Origin: Gymnothorax reevesii | Lineage: Eukaryota > Chordata > Actinopteri > Anguilliformes > Muraenidae | Direction: 5' to 3' | NCBI GenBank assembly: GCA_029721435.1 | Contig: CM056573.1 | Location: 123,467,447-123,531,446, forward strand | Length of the DNA stretch: 64,000 nucleotides | In this document: positions 23,401 through 32,479 of the stretch, one piece after another | Position numbering within the stretch: the stretch's first letter is position 1 | How the letters are laid out: every line of letters begins with the position of its first letter | Program-made: the position numbers and the translations under genes | Notes under the pieces: generated by a model | Seen by the model: only the letters and a program-made list of their open reading frames with translations | Databases searched by the model: none | Told to the model about the DNA's origin: nothing

Positions 23401-26400
23401 TTCAATTAGAGCATCTCGTCAGTCATTTGCTCTCACGAGAAGAGTGTAATGTAGGTCTACGTAGTTTTCTGCGGTCCACTGTTCTGCTCGCTTGCTAACC
23501 CCCCCCACAAAAATTTCTCCTCGGATCTGCGCGATTCACGTATATGGCCCATTTCGAACTCAAAATGGCGAATTTCGCCGAAAGGTGAGGAGTTTGCATG
23601 CCTGCTTCTCACCCACTGTAAAGCCATTCCCCTGATCCCATATAGTTCCAATTTGCTAAATAATATTTCGTGATTTGTAGTGTCAAATGCTTTTCAAAAA
23701 TCTATAAATACCCCCACAGCATAACTCTTTTTGTCTGTAGAATTGCTGATTTCTTCATTGAGTTCAATTAAAGCATGTGATGTTGATCGCATACATCTGA
23801 CACCATATTGGCTATCAGAGAGTAAGTTATGTTTCTCAATGAAATTATCTAGTCTGTTGTTGAAAAGTTTTTCTAGAATTTTAGAGAATTGCAGGAGAAG
23901 GGAAACAGGTCTGTAATTTGAAAACCTGTTTACAGCGTTCAGCTACCCATTTTTTGGGGGGTATGCAACGACATCAGCAGCGCACCCCCACTGAATTTGT
24001 TAGGTGGTTCTTTCACAGAAATAATCTTTTCAAGTACTTGATTGAAACAAAAATAAACATTCATTGCATAAGATTTGGATTAAAAATTGCAAAAAAAAAA
24101 AAAAATTGTGTCCAAAATTGATATATTTTTTTTTATACATTTGAGGCCCTTATTAAGTGCTGTAAGAAAATAATGGCAGTATTCACATAAAAGTGAGTTG
24201 ATTGGATGCATGTATCAATTTTTGCAATATGAATGTTGACAGTTTGCTACTCCATAAAATACTGTCGGGTCATGGTTAAAGATGTGCACTTTTGCCTATC
24301 CACAGCAAGATAAAATAAGTTTTGGTAATTGATTATATGGTCAAAACCAATAAATCATTTAGCAATCAATAACTTCAAGTGTGCTTTTTTTTTTTAGCAT
24401 GAAGAGAATAATGGGTGTGTTACACTCCTTACAAATGGATGGATCAGCAGTTTACAAAAATAAACTGAAATACAGATCCTTACTTAATGCCTCTGTCATT
24501 GAGCAGAATAGCCAAGCATTTCAAAACCACAGAAAGATAAAATCTAAGCCCAAAAATAACTTTATATTCAACAGTTAAGTACAAATATGAGCAAATGATT
24601 ATTTTTAATCAAGTAGCCTTGATATAATTGCACAGGATTGTACAAGTTTTTAACATACTGTGTTGTTCTAGGCATCAGTGGCGGCCCGTGACAAAAATTA
24701 CCGAGGAAGCCAGAATGAACAACAAATTTAATTCAGTGTTTACGTGTTATTTTCATGGAAACAAATTAGCCTACTGTTACAGTACCTTTATTCTACCGAC
24801 TTCTCATTCATTTTAGTGATAAAAAAAGAGGACCGCGTGTGTGACAGAGAGTTAAAGCGCGAGGGAGAGCTGTGGATGCGCTCTTCGGGCTGTGCGCGTG
24901 CTCATGGCTCTGGCACACTGTAGTATGTGATCAGTTAGAGGAAGCCCATGCAAAGCTGGTAAACGTCTCATAGCTTTATTACAGCAGAAAGCTAAACACA
25001 CAGCGATCAGACGGCAATTATGACAAGATCTAGATATAACAAAAACATTTTAGCCATTGCTTTCACAGACAGTATTAATGAAGTTCTGTTTTGTGGACAA
25101 TGCTTCTCTCTGACTCATATTGAATTAATTGGCAACAAAAGCATTTGCAAGATCGCCGTGGACTATTGTACAGAAACACAGGCAAACCCCTTCCACCAAC
25201 ATTAGAAGTAACAATGTCATGTGTGGCAGCCTCGCAACTGAAATGAACAAATCACAAGGATACCCAAAATTCATACGTCCAAAAACACATTCAACATGAA
25301 TGCACAGCCCGTGCGCAACGTCTGAATTACATAAACTAAATATAAAACACATAGTTACAAAGGTTTATATAAAAATTGATAACAACTGTGCGGCGGCACT
25401 ATCAACTGTAAACCTTACAGCTGTCAGCTGATAGTGCAGCTGATGTCAGCGGACCTAAATGCAATCTCGGTAAGGATTGAGAGTATAAAAAAACAGTACA
25501 GCTTAGCCATCATGCTCTGAAATCCACTAGACACGACAAGAATAATAAAGAACAAAACTCCACATCTTATGCATCACATAAGAAAAATGTGACAACAACC
25601 CGGTCATCAAAAAAGCCGGTTAAGCTTGGCACTTCCTGTTAGCCACTCGTTTCTAGCATAGTTAGCTACACAAAAAGAGCAAACTTTTCCATCAGCTCTC
25701 CCCTTAGTTAAATTGAGCTTTGGAGTCGGCCTACCGTCCCGCTTGACTTTTGGTTGAACCTCAAAAGGAAGTTTTGTGAAGTCATTTTTTACAAGAAACT
25801 CAAGGTCCCTGTCACCATCCATTCTCTGACTTAATGGCTATACTTTCTGTGTGGGCGAGCTGGCGCCTGGCGGGACAGTTGAATCAGTGTGTGTATTTTC
25901 CGTAACAGTTTGTGATTGGTTGGAAGCCAGATTTGATCTGGCCTCCCTCCTATTTTTTTTAATGATGCATCGACCATTAAGCGATAAGCCTTGCTTCAAT
26001 CTGATTGGCTAATACGGGCTGGTTTTTTTTCCAAGGGAGGCAAAGTGAAGCTGGCCTCCGAACTGACAAACGGGGCGGAGGGCATGAGACACGAAGTGTA
26101 ATACACAATGAGAGCTTGACAGGAGGGGCGCTGTTTTGCTCCTCACGCTCAGCCAAAGCAGAAGTGCGCTGATGTAGTGTTTTGACAAGGAAATGACAAC
26201 AGTATAAAATACATTGTGGTGAAGCTTATTTCTATTTTTTCTTTCTTGCAGTAATCTTTGGGGAAGCCAGGCTTCCCTTGGCCTCCGCGATAAACCGCCA
26301 CTGATAGGCATTACAGTTAAATGATGCCAGCATGATGTCCTTCAAATCAGTATCACCTGAAATGACAAAATATAGTTAATTTTGTATTCATGTGTTTCAA

Positions 26401-29400
26401 GGTAATGATGAAATTTTATGTTGTCATGAAATTTACATTACACTCCTGACAATTTAACAGCTTTAAAATGCAATATTTCAGAAAGTATCATTCTGATTCA
26501 GCTGAAATTTGCATAGTATGTTCTTCCAAGTTCCATATATTTTACACCTAACAATACCAATATTTCCCTGGAATAGAAAGAATATTCTTGTCAATAGTGA
26601 AAAATTCAGCTGGAGCCATATTTTTTTACTCAGGTTAGAAACAAAATTCTTTTTTGTTAGATTCTGTTGGTCAAAACCAATCAATCCATGTAAGCCGCAC
26701 CCATTTCTGCATTTGCAAACCATTTTGAATTGTTTGTGAACCCTTTCATTTTTATCTCCTCCAAAGCAGTTATATCAATTCACTCAAAAGTTAAGGACAT
26801 GACCTATATTGATGTAAAGAGCTGTAAGAGATTTTGTATCTTAATGGAATTTATTCCTGGTAAAATAAAGGTTAACCTTATAATGCCCAGACACAGACAT
26901 CATTATAGGAAAAATATGACCCAGTCATATTTTTGAAGTATGGAAGAGTAGTATTCAGATCCACTGTTCATCATTAGGTTTTGTGACAGCAAAATATACA
27001 TTGCTGAACAGAACAACTTCTAATTCCAGGAGTATCATATCTGATACAGCCAAAAATCAGCACCCCTCCAGAACTCAACACTCGAAATTTCAAATTATTT
27101 ATATGCTCTCTACTATCTATAGCTATCCCTTAACATGTATAAAAATAGGTTTATGTGTAATATTTACCTTGGAATGCCGAACTTCACTGTCAAAGTCCAA
27201 GGAAATTCATGAATTCCCATTCACATGGGAGCTACTACCTTGAAGTGAGCGACTAGGGGAGGGACCGCTCCTGTAATCTCACTTCTTTCCTCCAGGTGGC
27301 AGCACTGTGTATCAGATATGATACAGTGAGCAGTAGTGGTTGTGTTGCATCATACCAGGTGGGCATAATCCTTCAAATTTGGTGTATCATATATGATACA
27401 TGGGGAATTATAGGGTTAAATAAATGTGTGAGCAATTTATGTTGCATGCTTCATAATGGTAAATCTATGACATATTTCAGTTTAACCCTCTCCAGCCCAA
27501 TTTATTATTTTGAGATATGAAAAATCTTTCATTCATGGAGACTAGTTCTCATACACTAGTGGCTGCAGGTGGAAGTAGCGGTGTATTTTTGCAATACTGA
27601 GCTAGAAGGGTAGCTTTATCAAACCATTTCCCATCTGGCCTTTGTATTTTATAGTCAGTCATCAATTGATTTATTGTTGCAAATTTGCAACATGAGCCTG
27701 GAGAGGGTTAAGAGGATTTTCTTGACTGCTAATTTGTGAATTTTGGCAAATAACAACAGTGCACTCCGAGAGCACTCCACACTTAACAGGTGCTGCTTGT
27801 TCTCCCCGATTAGGTAAGACGACAATATTTCATCTGAACGCATATTTGCTTAATTTAAATCAGCGTTATTCAGAATTGCTCTCGGTATTGAGTGGAAAAA
27901 AAACACTGGCACTCGGCAGTGAAGTAGGCTATAAAAAGCATGCGGCTCAAGCCATTTGCGCAGGTATGCAATTTTCAATAACGTTGATTTAAATTAAGCA
28001 AATATGCGTCCAGATGAATGATTGTCATCTTACCTAATCGGGGAGAATGTGAAAATGACTGAGAACAGGTTAGGACTAATAATTGTTTAAAACAAATTTT
28101 TTGTCCACCCCAATTCTCAGTTCTACTGAATTTACCCCATGATTTCATCACTGTTAGATTGCATATGGAGAGAAACCGTGTCTTCACTTGCGATTACGAC
28201 ATTTATATATATAAAATATATATTACATTTAAATATATTATATTTCAGTTGCAATTACGATAATTGGAAAACGTGTCAATAAAGGAGAACAATTGAGAAC
28301 TAGCCAGGACTATCCAAATTGTCATAAAAGGACGTGTCTGTGCCCCCCCAATTCCCTGTTCTAGCACAAGGCCTGCATCAGTGTGTCTTTACACCACTAG
28401 CATTAACATAAAAAATCATCTGTCAGTTACTGAGCAACAACAAATGAAGCGCACATCTTACATCTGCCCCCACACAGTACAATCCAGTCAATAGGGTATT
28501 AACAGTGGTACAGACCCCAGAGCAGAATGGTACAGGTGCATTTCAATTCAGATGGTACAGGCCTGGGCGCGAGGGCATATCCATGCCCAGCCAGTGGCTT
28601 TCCAGAACAACTGCCAGATAAAGTGCATATTTTTCCATAGGCAAACTGTCAAATGGTTGGAGTTTAGCGGGAACATGGTCCCAGCGCTGATGACCGCAGG
28701 CGACTTGGGAAGAGAATTTCCATATTTTATATCATTAAAGATAATGAATAATGTCCAAAAATGATAAGCTATTACTAGGAAATATTGACTGGTTGCTGAA
28801 GGGCATATAGCAAGTAACAATCCAGCAATTTGAACACTCGTAGTGAAGTGTATAAATATGCCAACACACACATTAGGGAAGGGGAACACAGCTACGCAGC
28901 CGGTGAGGAAAGCACGCGGGGCATAAAAAAATCGAAAGAGACAATGTAACTAAAAGACACACGGGCTGCTGGATGGGAGGAGACACAAAAGGGAGTCACA
29001 CCAGGATTGTGACAATATGATGTGCAGGCAAAGGTTCAATGTTCCTGCTCTCATCATATTTTCTTGACGTGAAAGTGATGAGACAACTTAGAAAGAGAAA
29101 GAAAGCTAATCATGAAGTTCGTAGTATGTTTGATTGTTTCAGGCTGCAAAATGGTTAGTCCTTTGAAGGCTATAGGCATACTGCCGTTCTGACCTTTAAG
29201 TTGGTAACTTAGGTCAAGGCAGCCACGCTAGTGCTATGTGGCTTCTTTAGTCAAGCACCACACTAATAATAGATTATTATCCCCCACCATGAAGTGAAAG
29301 GGGCATATAGGTATAACTGTTGTCCTTCCGCGTGTCCGTCTCCCCATCTGTCCATCTCTGTGTCCGTTGTTACAGGAAAAATACTTTTTCAAATTAAAGC

Positions 29401-30889
29401 ATGCTGAGCATCGTCCAGTTTAAACACAGATCCACTGCAAAACCTCCAAATAACTCTTTTATTCATGTGCAAACCAAACAAGAGAGAGGGAGAACTCTTT
29501 CCAGTGAAATCCATCATCACATCATAAAAGCTGGTCTGCTATTGACACATCCCAGTAGGCTTCCCAGATCTCAGGTCCCCCCTCCTCCCTATTCAAGACA
29601 CCTAGTCCAATGGCCTTGCCATGTTATTATTTTGGCTAAGAAATTAATGTTGACTGGATACTTGTTATTGCCAGGGCAAAGACCTCTTGGCATATCTTCA
29701 AATTAATGACAAAAACATTCATCTTATAGACTGTACATCTCACAGGTGAAGGGGAGAGAGGCCTAATTTGAATTAGATTGCATATGTTTTACAAAGTATA
29801 TTTCTAATAATTTCAGTTGGTATGTATGGTATAATAGTAATCAAAACTACCATATCGTCAATCAAAAAAATACTCTAACAACATCCATAAATCAGGCCAG
29901 AACTTCTAAACAATTTTCCACAAAATCTAATATACAGATACATGTTATAGTGTGGAAGTGCATTTTCATATTTCAATCCATCCTCTGATTTTCAGTCAAC
30001 AGATTTTTAAAATTTTCTTTAATCCATGTGTACGCCAAAGCTCTTCCATTAAGTCTTTGGTCTGCTTGAATTTCACCCGTGTCAGTAACTTGGATAACTT
30101 TCTGGTCAGTAAAATTCTATTCCTGAAATTATATCCTTACTTCTGTATTTACTTTTGAGTTCTGAAAACTGAACAAAACATGCATTTTGTTGTTCATTAA
30201 ATTCAAAAGTAAAAATCAGTCATCTGTACTGAAGAATAAAGAAAACGTACTGTATAATTTGCAGTTCTTGCAGTTTCAAACCTATTTCTGCCAAATCTTT
30301 CCACTTTATTTCTGAAGAAGGACATTTAATTGAAAGATTTTGAATGTAAATTCTTCATAAAAAAAAAACTGCATTTACACCAGGACTGTGTTTAATCCAC
30401 ATCTATGAAACTTGCCCATTATCTTTTTGCATTGAGAAAACTGTAGGAGACAAATTAATTGAAAATTCTTTTCTTTGTACAAGATAAAAAAGAAATGGAC
30501 TTCTTCATGCAGTACACCTGCCCTTTGAACTTTATTCTCAGGGTCCTCTGAAGTGCTTTCTGGAGGCGCTCGGGAGGCTCCAGCGGAAGTTCTATACCAA
30601 GAACGAGCGGATCAACTGCCCCGTGCGGACCTACTTAGTGACAGCCCGGAGTGCGGCCAGTTCTGGTGCCCGGGTCTTGAAGACGCTCCGAAGCTGGGGC
30701 TTAGAGGTGGACGAGGCCCTCTTTCTGGCCGGGGCCCCTAAGGGCCCGCTCCTGGAGAAGATACGGCCCCACATCTTCTTTGATGACCAGATGTTCCACA
30801 TCACAGGGGCACAGGAGCTGGGCACCATTGCTGCCCATGTGCCTTATGGGATAGGTCAGAAATACCACAAGGGTAAACTCATCCAATAG
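11382..30889 (+). CDS. nt5c1b: cytosolic 5'-nucleotidase IB (six coding exons)
   Basis: Predicted to hydrolyse AMP to adenosine plus phosphate in the cytosol, as the cN-I family does. Coding exons are 11382-11480, 11636-11803, 14405-14534, 15376-15498, 17622-17806 and 30542-30889. They total 350 residues with GT/AG at every junction. HAD-type motifs are visible: DGD at 199-201 (nucleophile D199), VTARS with T269, and FFDD with D316/D317. The substrate-binding core [13 protein letters not shown] lies at 115-127. Residues such as [15 protein letters not shown] and SPIGYLKAY favour NT5C1B over NT5C1A, as does the neighbouring rdh14. The protein lacks the long N-terminal extension of mammalian NT5C1B. 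The start is supported by an upstream in-frame stop and by good N-terminal similarity. The fish paralogue suffix (a or b) cannot be decided here. Confidence 0.95.
11636..11803 (+). CDS. nt5c1b: nt5c1b coding exon 2
   Basis: 56 codons in phase 0, acceptor TTGCAG, donor GTATGT. Encodes [14 protein letters not shown] through AFPFVK, the start of the conserved nucleotidase core. Confidence 0.95.
12255..12540. repeat. dispersed fish repeat ('TCTTTGGACT..GGGAGGAAACC')
   Basis: Contains the hallmark order CATCCACCCCATCTATACCA, GGAGCTGGAGACTATCTCAG, GCATGTCTTTGGAC and GGGAGGAAACCAGAG. This is a very common fish repeat whose class I cannot assign. Part of it is the reverse complement of 13065-13125, and a decayed relative lies at 62265-62440. 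Confidence 0.6.
12744..12765. repeat. G-rich tract
   Basis: Nearly uninterrupted G run (10 G, T, 7 G, C, 3 G) with potential to form a G-quadruplex. Confidence 0.85.
12965..13235 (+). repeat. dispersed repeat with tRNA-like B box
   Basis: Contains GTCTCACAGCAAGAAGG, then GTGGGTTCAATTC resembling an RNA polymerase III B box, then TGTGTGGAGTTTGCATG, TTCTCCCC and TTTCCTCCCACAGTCC. This is a common fish interspersed repeat in the orientation opposite to the copy at 12255. A SINE-like origin is possible but not shown. Confidence 0.5.
13265..13283. repeat. (GAA)n microsatellite
   Basis: About six GAA units within intron 2 of nt5c1b. Confidence 0.85.
14405..14534 (+). CDS. nt5c1b: nt5c1b coding exon 3
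   Basis: 130 bp, acceptor ATAG, donor GTACGT, ends in phase 1. Begins [18 protein letters not shown] and carries the conserved [13 protein letters not shown] segment. The last base G joins AT of exon 4 to make Asp133. Confidence 0.95.
14556..14700. repeat. degenerate GTGT/GAGA simple repeat
   Basis: Purine- and GT-rich stretch starting about 20 bp after exon 3, with irregular GTGTGT, GAGAGA and GAGCGTGAG units. Confidence 0.6.
15376..15498 (+). CDS. nt5c1b: nt5c1b coding exon 4
   Basis: 123 bp, acceptor TTAG, donor GTAGCC, phase 1 at both ends. Encodes [27 protein letters not shown] and EKVQEAIEE. These are strongly conserved family segments. Confidence 0.95.
15630..16030 (-). mobile_element. 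decayed Tc1-like transposase fragment
   Basis: Minus-strand sequence near 15635-15665 reads [10 protein letters not shown], resembling the SPDLNPIE motif with the final catalytic Glu of Tc1 transposases. The plus strand carries remembered landmarks of a common vertebrate Tc1-type repeat in the right order: CCTGCTGGAAGTA.CCAT, GTGTGCCAAGAGAA, AGGATGGATCCA and ATGTCGCAGCAG. It is heavily mutated, with no intact frame or visible ends, and lies in nt5c1b intron 4. Confidence 0.55.
16999..17521. mobile_element. 523-bp non-autonomous Tc1/mariner element
   Basis: The left end is TA then CAGTACCAGTCAGAAGTTTG. The right end is the near-exact inverse (CAAACTTTTGACTGGTACTG) then TA, giving a TA target duplication at 16997-16998 and 17522-17523. 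No transposase is encoded. It ends 100 bp before the exon 5 acceptor of nt5c1b. Confidence 0.85.
17622..17806 (+). CDS. nt5c1b: nt5c1b coding exon 5 (catalytic DGD)
   Basis: 185 bp, acceptor CTACAG, donor GTGAAT, phase 0 at its end. Encodes GIAAATMF through ENMPLAQ, including [17 protein letters not shown] with nucleophile Asp199. It precedes a 12.7-kb intron. Confidence 0.97.
17945..18130 (+). repeat. dispersed repeat related to the 4326 copy
   Basis: Shows GATTTTCGTGAAACTTGGAGG, GGGGAAGAACCC and TTGGAGCAAATCCAAAT, followed later by GGCCTTGGTGGA. This is the remembered order of a widespread metazoan repeat. Class unassigned. Confidence 0.5.
18441..18465. repeat. (TTTA)n run at a LINE 3' end
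   Basis: Read on the minus strand this is GTTCAAATAAATAAATAAAT, the simple-repeat tail expected at the 3' end of the CR1-like LINE that lies above it. Confidence 0.75.
18800..19735. mobile_element. foldback/TIR insertion within the LINE 3' UTR
   Basis: TGCATTAAAACCGTGGAA at 18852 faces its inverse (TTCCACGGCTTTAATGCA) at 19609. A second copy in the first orientation follows at 19674, making a tight hairpin with about 30-bp arms at 19599-19702. ACCATGGT palindromes lie near both sides (18808 and 19573). The exact ends and target duplication were not resolved. LINE 3' UTR sequence appears on both sides. Confidence 0.6.
19755..19776. repeat. (CA)n microsatellite
   Basis: Eleven CA units with one interruption nearby. 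Located in the 3' untranslated part of the CR1-like LINE. Confidence 0.9.
20397..21486. mobile_element. 1090-bp insertion with 10-bp direct repeats
   Basis: Flanked by TGCACTGTAA at 20387-20396 and again at 21487-21496. The LINE reading frame stops at one and resumes at the other. The interior is non-coding and resembles a common fish repeat (GCCTTTATTGCAAAAAGGGTC, AGGCAGGGGTCAAAACCAG). Ends lack obvious inverted repeats, so the class is unknown. Confidence 0.75.
22057..23604. mobile_element. hAT element, 1548 bp, non-autonomous
   Basis: Terminal inverted repeats CAGGCATGCAAACT on both ends are flanked by the exact 8-bp duplication CTTCTCAC (22049-22056 and 23605-23612). This fits the hAT target pattern nTnnnnAn. 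No transposase domain was recognised inside. It is inserted in the reverse-transcriptase domain of the CR1-like LINE. Confidence 0.93.
23961..24667. other. AT-rich intron sequence, nothing clear
   Basis: Possible 5' continuation of the LINE below about 24150, too decayed to call. No exon or RNA gene seen. Confidence 0.45.
24676..26303. mobile_element. hAT-like element, 1628 bp
   Basis: Ends CAGTGGCGG and CCGCCACTG, with flanking duplications CTAGGCAT (24668-24675) and ATAGGCAT (26304-26311), 7 of 8 identical. Subterminal GGAAGCC motifs occur inside both ends. The interior shows no recognised transposase. It sits in the last nt5c1b intron. Confidence 0.85.
26312..27031. other. AT-rich intron sequence, nothing recognised
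   Basis: No exon, RNA or repeat recognised between the hAT element and the GATAC palindromes. Confidence 0.5.
27032..27399. repeat. three 16-bp palindromes GTATCATATNTGATAC
   Basis: Copies at 27032-27047, 27309-27324 (inverse orientation of the first) and 27384-27399 (perfect palindrome with central ATAT). The remaining sequence is unremarkable. They could be terminal or subterminal motifs of an unclassified small transposon. Confidence 0.6.
27486..27707. mobile_element. 222-bp TTAA-flanked MITE, piggyBac-like ends
   Basis: CCCTCTCCAG at the left and CTGGAGAGGG at the right are perfect inverted repeats, each bordered by TTAA (27482-27485 and 27708-27711). TTAA duplication plus CCC ends suggest piggyBac, but Kolobok also targets TTAA. 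Confidence 0.8.
27800..28047. repeat. foldback with 71-bp arms
   Basis: Arm 27800-27870 and arm 27977-28047 are reverse complements with about five mismatches (roughly 93 per cent), separated by 106 bp. Arms begin TTCTCCCCGATTAGGTAAGA. The two short open frames sharing SPRLGK and [10 protein letters not shown] are simply the two arms read on opposite strands. Confidence 0.92.
28048..30541. other. end of nt5c1b intron 5, mostly unrecognised
   Basis: Contains one end of a CCCCC(G/A)CC-type MITE at about 29280-29370 and AT-rich sequence. Minus-strand frame 28548-28889 (113 residues) and plus-strand frame 29401-29706 (101 residues) show no domain or splice context I recognise. Confidence 0.5.
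30542..30889 (+). CDS. nt5c1b: nt5c1b coding exon 6 (last)
   Basis: 348 bp including the TAG stop, acceptor CTCAG. Encodes [33 protein letters not shown] and [11 protein letters not shown], ending in [11 protein letters not shown]. It holds HAD motifs II and IV, so both ends of the 12.7-kb intron are needed for an active enzyme. Confidence 0.97.
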   Translation, partial: GPLKCFLEALGRLQRKFYTKNERINCPVRTYLVTARSAASSGARVLKTLRSWGLEVDEALFLAGAPKGPLLEKIRPHIFFDDQMFHITGAQELGTIAAHVPYGIGQKYHKGKLIQ

Positions 30890-31066
30890 AGCCCAAATGG
30901 ACATTACAGTAATGTGCAGTGATGATTATACACGACTACTTTCATCTATAAAGGGTCCTAATATATTACTTCTCTATTTTTTTTGGTGAAAACGTATTGA
31001 AAAATTCTATTATTGGCAATAAGAACAAAAAAATTCCCACTAGCAGATTGAGGTAAAACTGTGGGT

Positions 31067-31072
31067 AATAAA
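31067..31072 (+). promoter_or_regulatory. candidate nt5c1b poly(A) signal
   Basis: First AATAAA after the nt5c1b stop codon, 178 bp downstream. Use is inferred. Confidence 0.4.
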
Positions 31073-31261
31073 CAAAAACATTGTTTATATTAATCACAAT
31101 TGAAAGTTGTCGCAAAACGTTTTTGAATGCATGTTTGAAGGTTCATTCCATGATTATTGATGCTAAAAATGTGTCTAAACTGGTTTGAGGCAACATAATT
31201 ATGCAAAATTACCTCTGATGGTCAGTTCTTCCAGTATATAAGGTGACATGAACTTTGAGCT

Positions 31262-31930
31262 GAGTTATTTTATTAATCACGATGGCAAGATGGAAGGAGC
31301 TCTCTGAGATGGTTTGTGGCCACATTGTGGCCTTACATGATGCTGAAGACAAATGCTGCCGAAGAACTGTAAGAAACATCATCAAGCGTTTCAAAGAGAC
31401 AGGTTTGCTGAAAACTAGTGGCAATAGGAGTGCTACACAGAAGTTAAGTGCTTCTGATGTTCGTTATTTGTGTATGACGAGTAAAAAAAAAGGCATTAAA
31501 TGGCACTCTGTGATGATATTATTAGTGCCAGAAGTGAAGAGATGAAAGTATCAAGATCAAGATCTAGTATTTCCAGATGCCTGTGTGAAAATTGTCTGAT
31601 AGGTTCTGTTGCTGCCAAGAGCTGGAAACATCAAAAAAAGACTTGAGTTTGCCAAGAAATTCAAGGATTGCCATCGAGAAAAAGACTGATTGCTCGGGGA
31701 TTTTATTTTCAATAAGATAATGACCCAAAACACACTTCTAAGTTGTGCTGGAAGTATAAGTTGTAGAAGAAGTTATAATTTGACCATCTGAAAATCCAGA
31801 CCTTAATCTGATTGATCAAATCTGTTTTTACATTGAAAGAATCTCTTTGGAATGAACTTCAAACTATATGGAATGGTTTGGCAAGTGAGGAAATAAAAAT
31901 ATGTGAAAACAATGCCTGAAATGCCATAAA
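31262..31930 (+). pseudogene. Tc1-like transposase relic
   Basis: The plus strand starts MARWKELSEM and continues through a helix-turn-helix region (CCRRTVRNIIKRFKETG). After frameshifts and stops it shows LEFAKKFKD and DNDPKHTSK (second catalytic Asp), then LWNELQ. The expected PDLNPIE box is degraded. TGCACACCACTGTA near 32120 resembles the right terminal end; the left end is not found. Inactive. Confidence 0.75.
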
Positions 31931-32479
31931 ATAAGCAAAGGGTGGCCACGCTAGATATTGACATTTTCTCTCACAAAGACATTATTATTTTTGTTTTTAC
32001 TATATGTTGTTATCTGTTTACTTATTTTTATCTAAATGATGCAATATTAAATGAAATGAATACTTGAATAGTGCTAGGTTTCTAATTTATCTTCACCTTG
32101 TTAAGTGTATAATTATCAGTGCACACCACTGTATGTTTTGTCACATAACCATTTTGACGTGAAATGAAAGTGAAAGAGGCATACATATATTTTTTTCTGC
32201 ATTCATTCTTGCCCACAGGGTGGGTTTAATGGTTTCTGTGGTAACCAGAAGTTAGCATTTGTGAAAACATGGCCATGCACAGCTCAGTAGGCAATCAAAG
32301 TTCTCCATCTTTCTTTACCAGCAGGCTTGTGAAAATTTAAGAGGTGCCTGACAATTTGGCAAAAATTTCCATTGAAAATAAATGATTTTCATTATATGAC
32401 ACCTCGCAACTTCAGAATTACAGGGTTCTAACTGAGAATTTGGTCAAAATTGAGTTAACTATTGCACATAATTGATTAA

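Larger units (their letters stand above)
18441..23960 (-). mobile_element. CR1/Rex1-like LINE split by three later insertions
   Basis: Minus-strand reverse transcriptase runs from about 23960 down to the (AAATA)n tail at 18441. LINE segments are 23613-23960 ([17 protein letters not shown]), 21497-22048 ([40 protein letters not shown]), and 19735-20386 (EVWGSTYKS onward, with a stop near 19848). Between them lie a hAT element (22057-23604), a 1090-bp repeat (20397-21486) and a foldback region (about 18800-19735). Removing the first two inserts with one copy of each duplication rejoins the frame as [10 protein letters not shown] and LNY-SAEVWG. The remaining LINE has scattered stops. 5' truncated; the clade is inferred from RT residues. 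Confidence 0.85.

Noticed and set aside
28548..28889. 113-residue minus-strand frame
   Set aside because: No recognisable domain, no splice-site support and unremarkable composition in an intron.
11382..30889. Assignment as nt5c1a
   Set aside because: Diagnostic segments ([23 protein letters not shown]) and the adjacent rdh14 fit NT5C1B better, although total length is NT5C1A-like.
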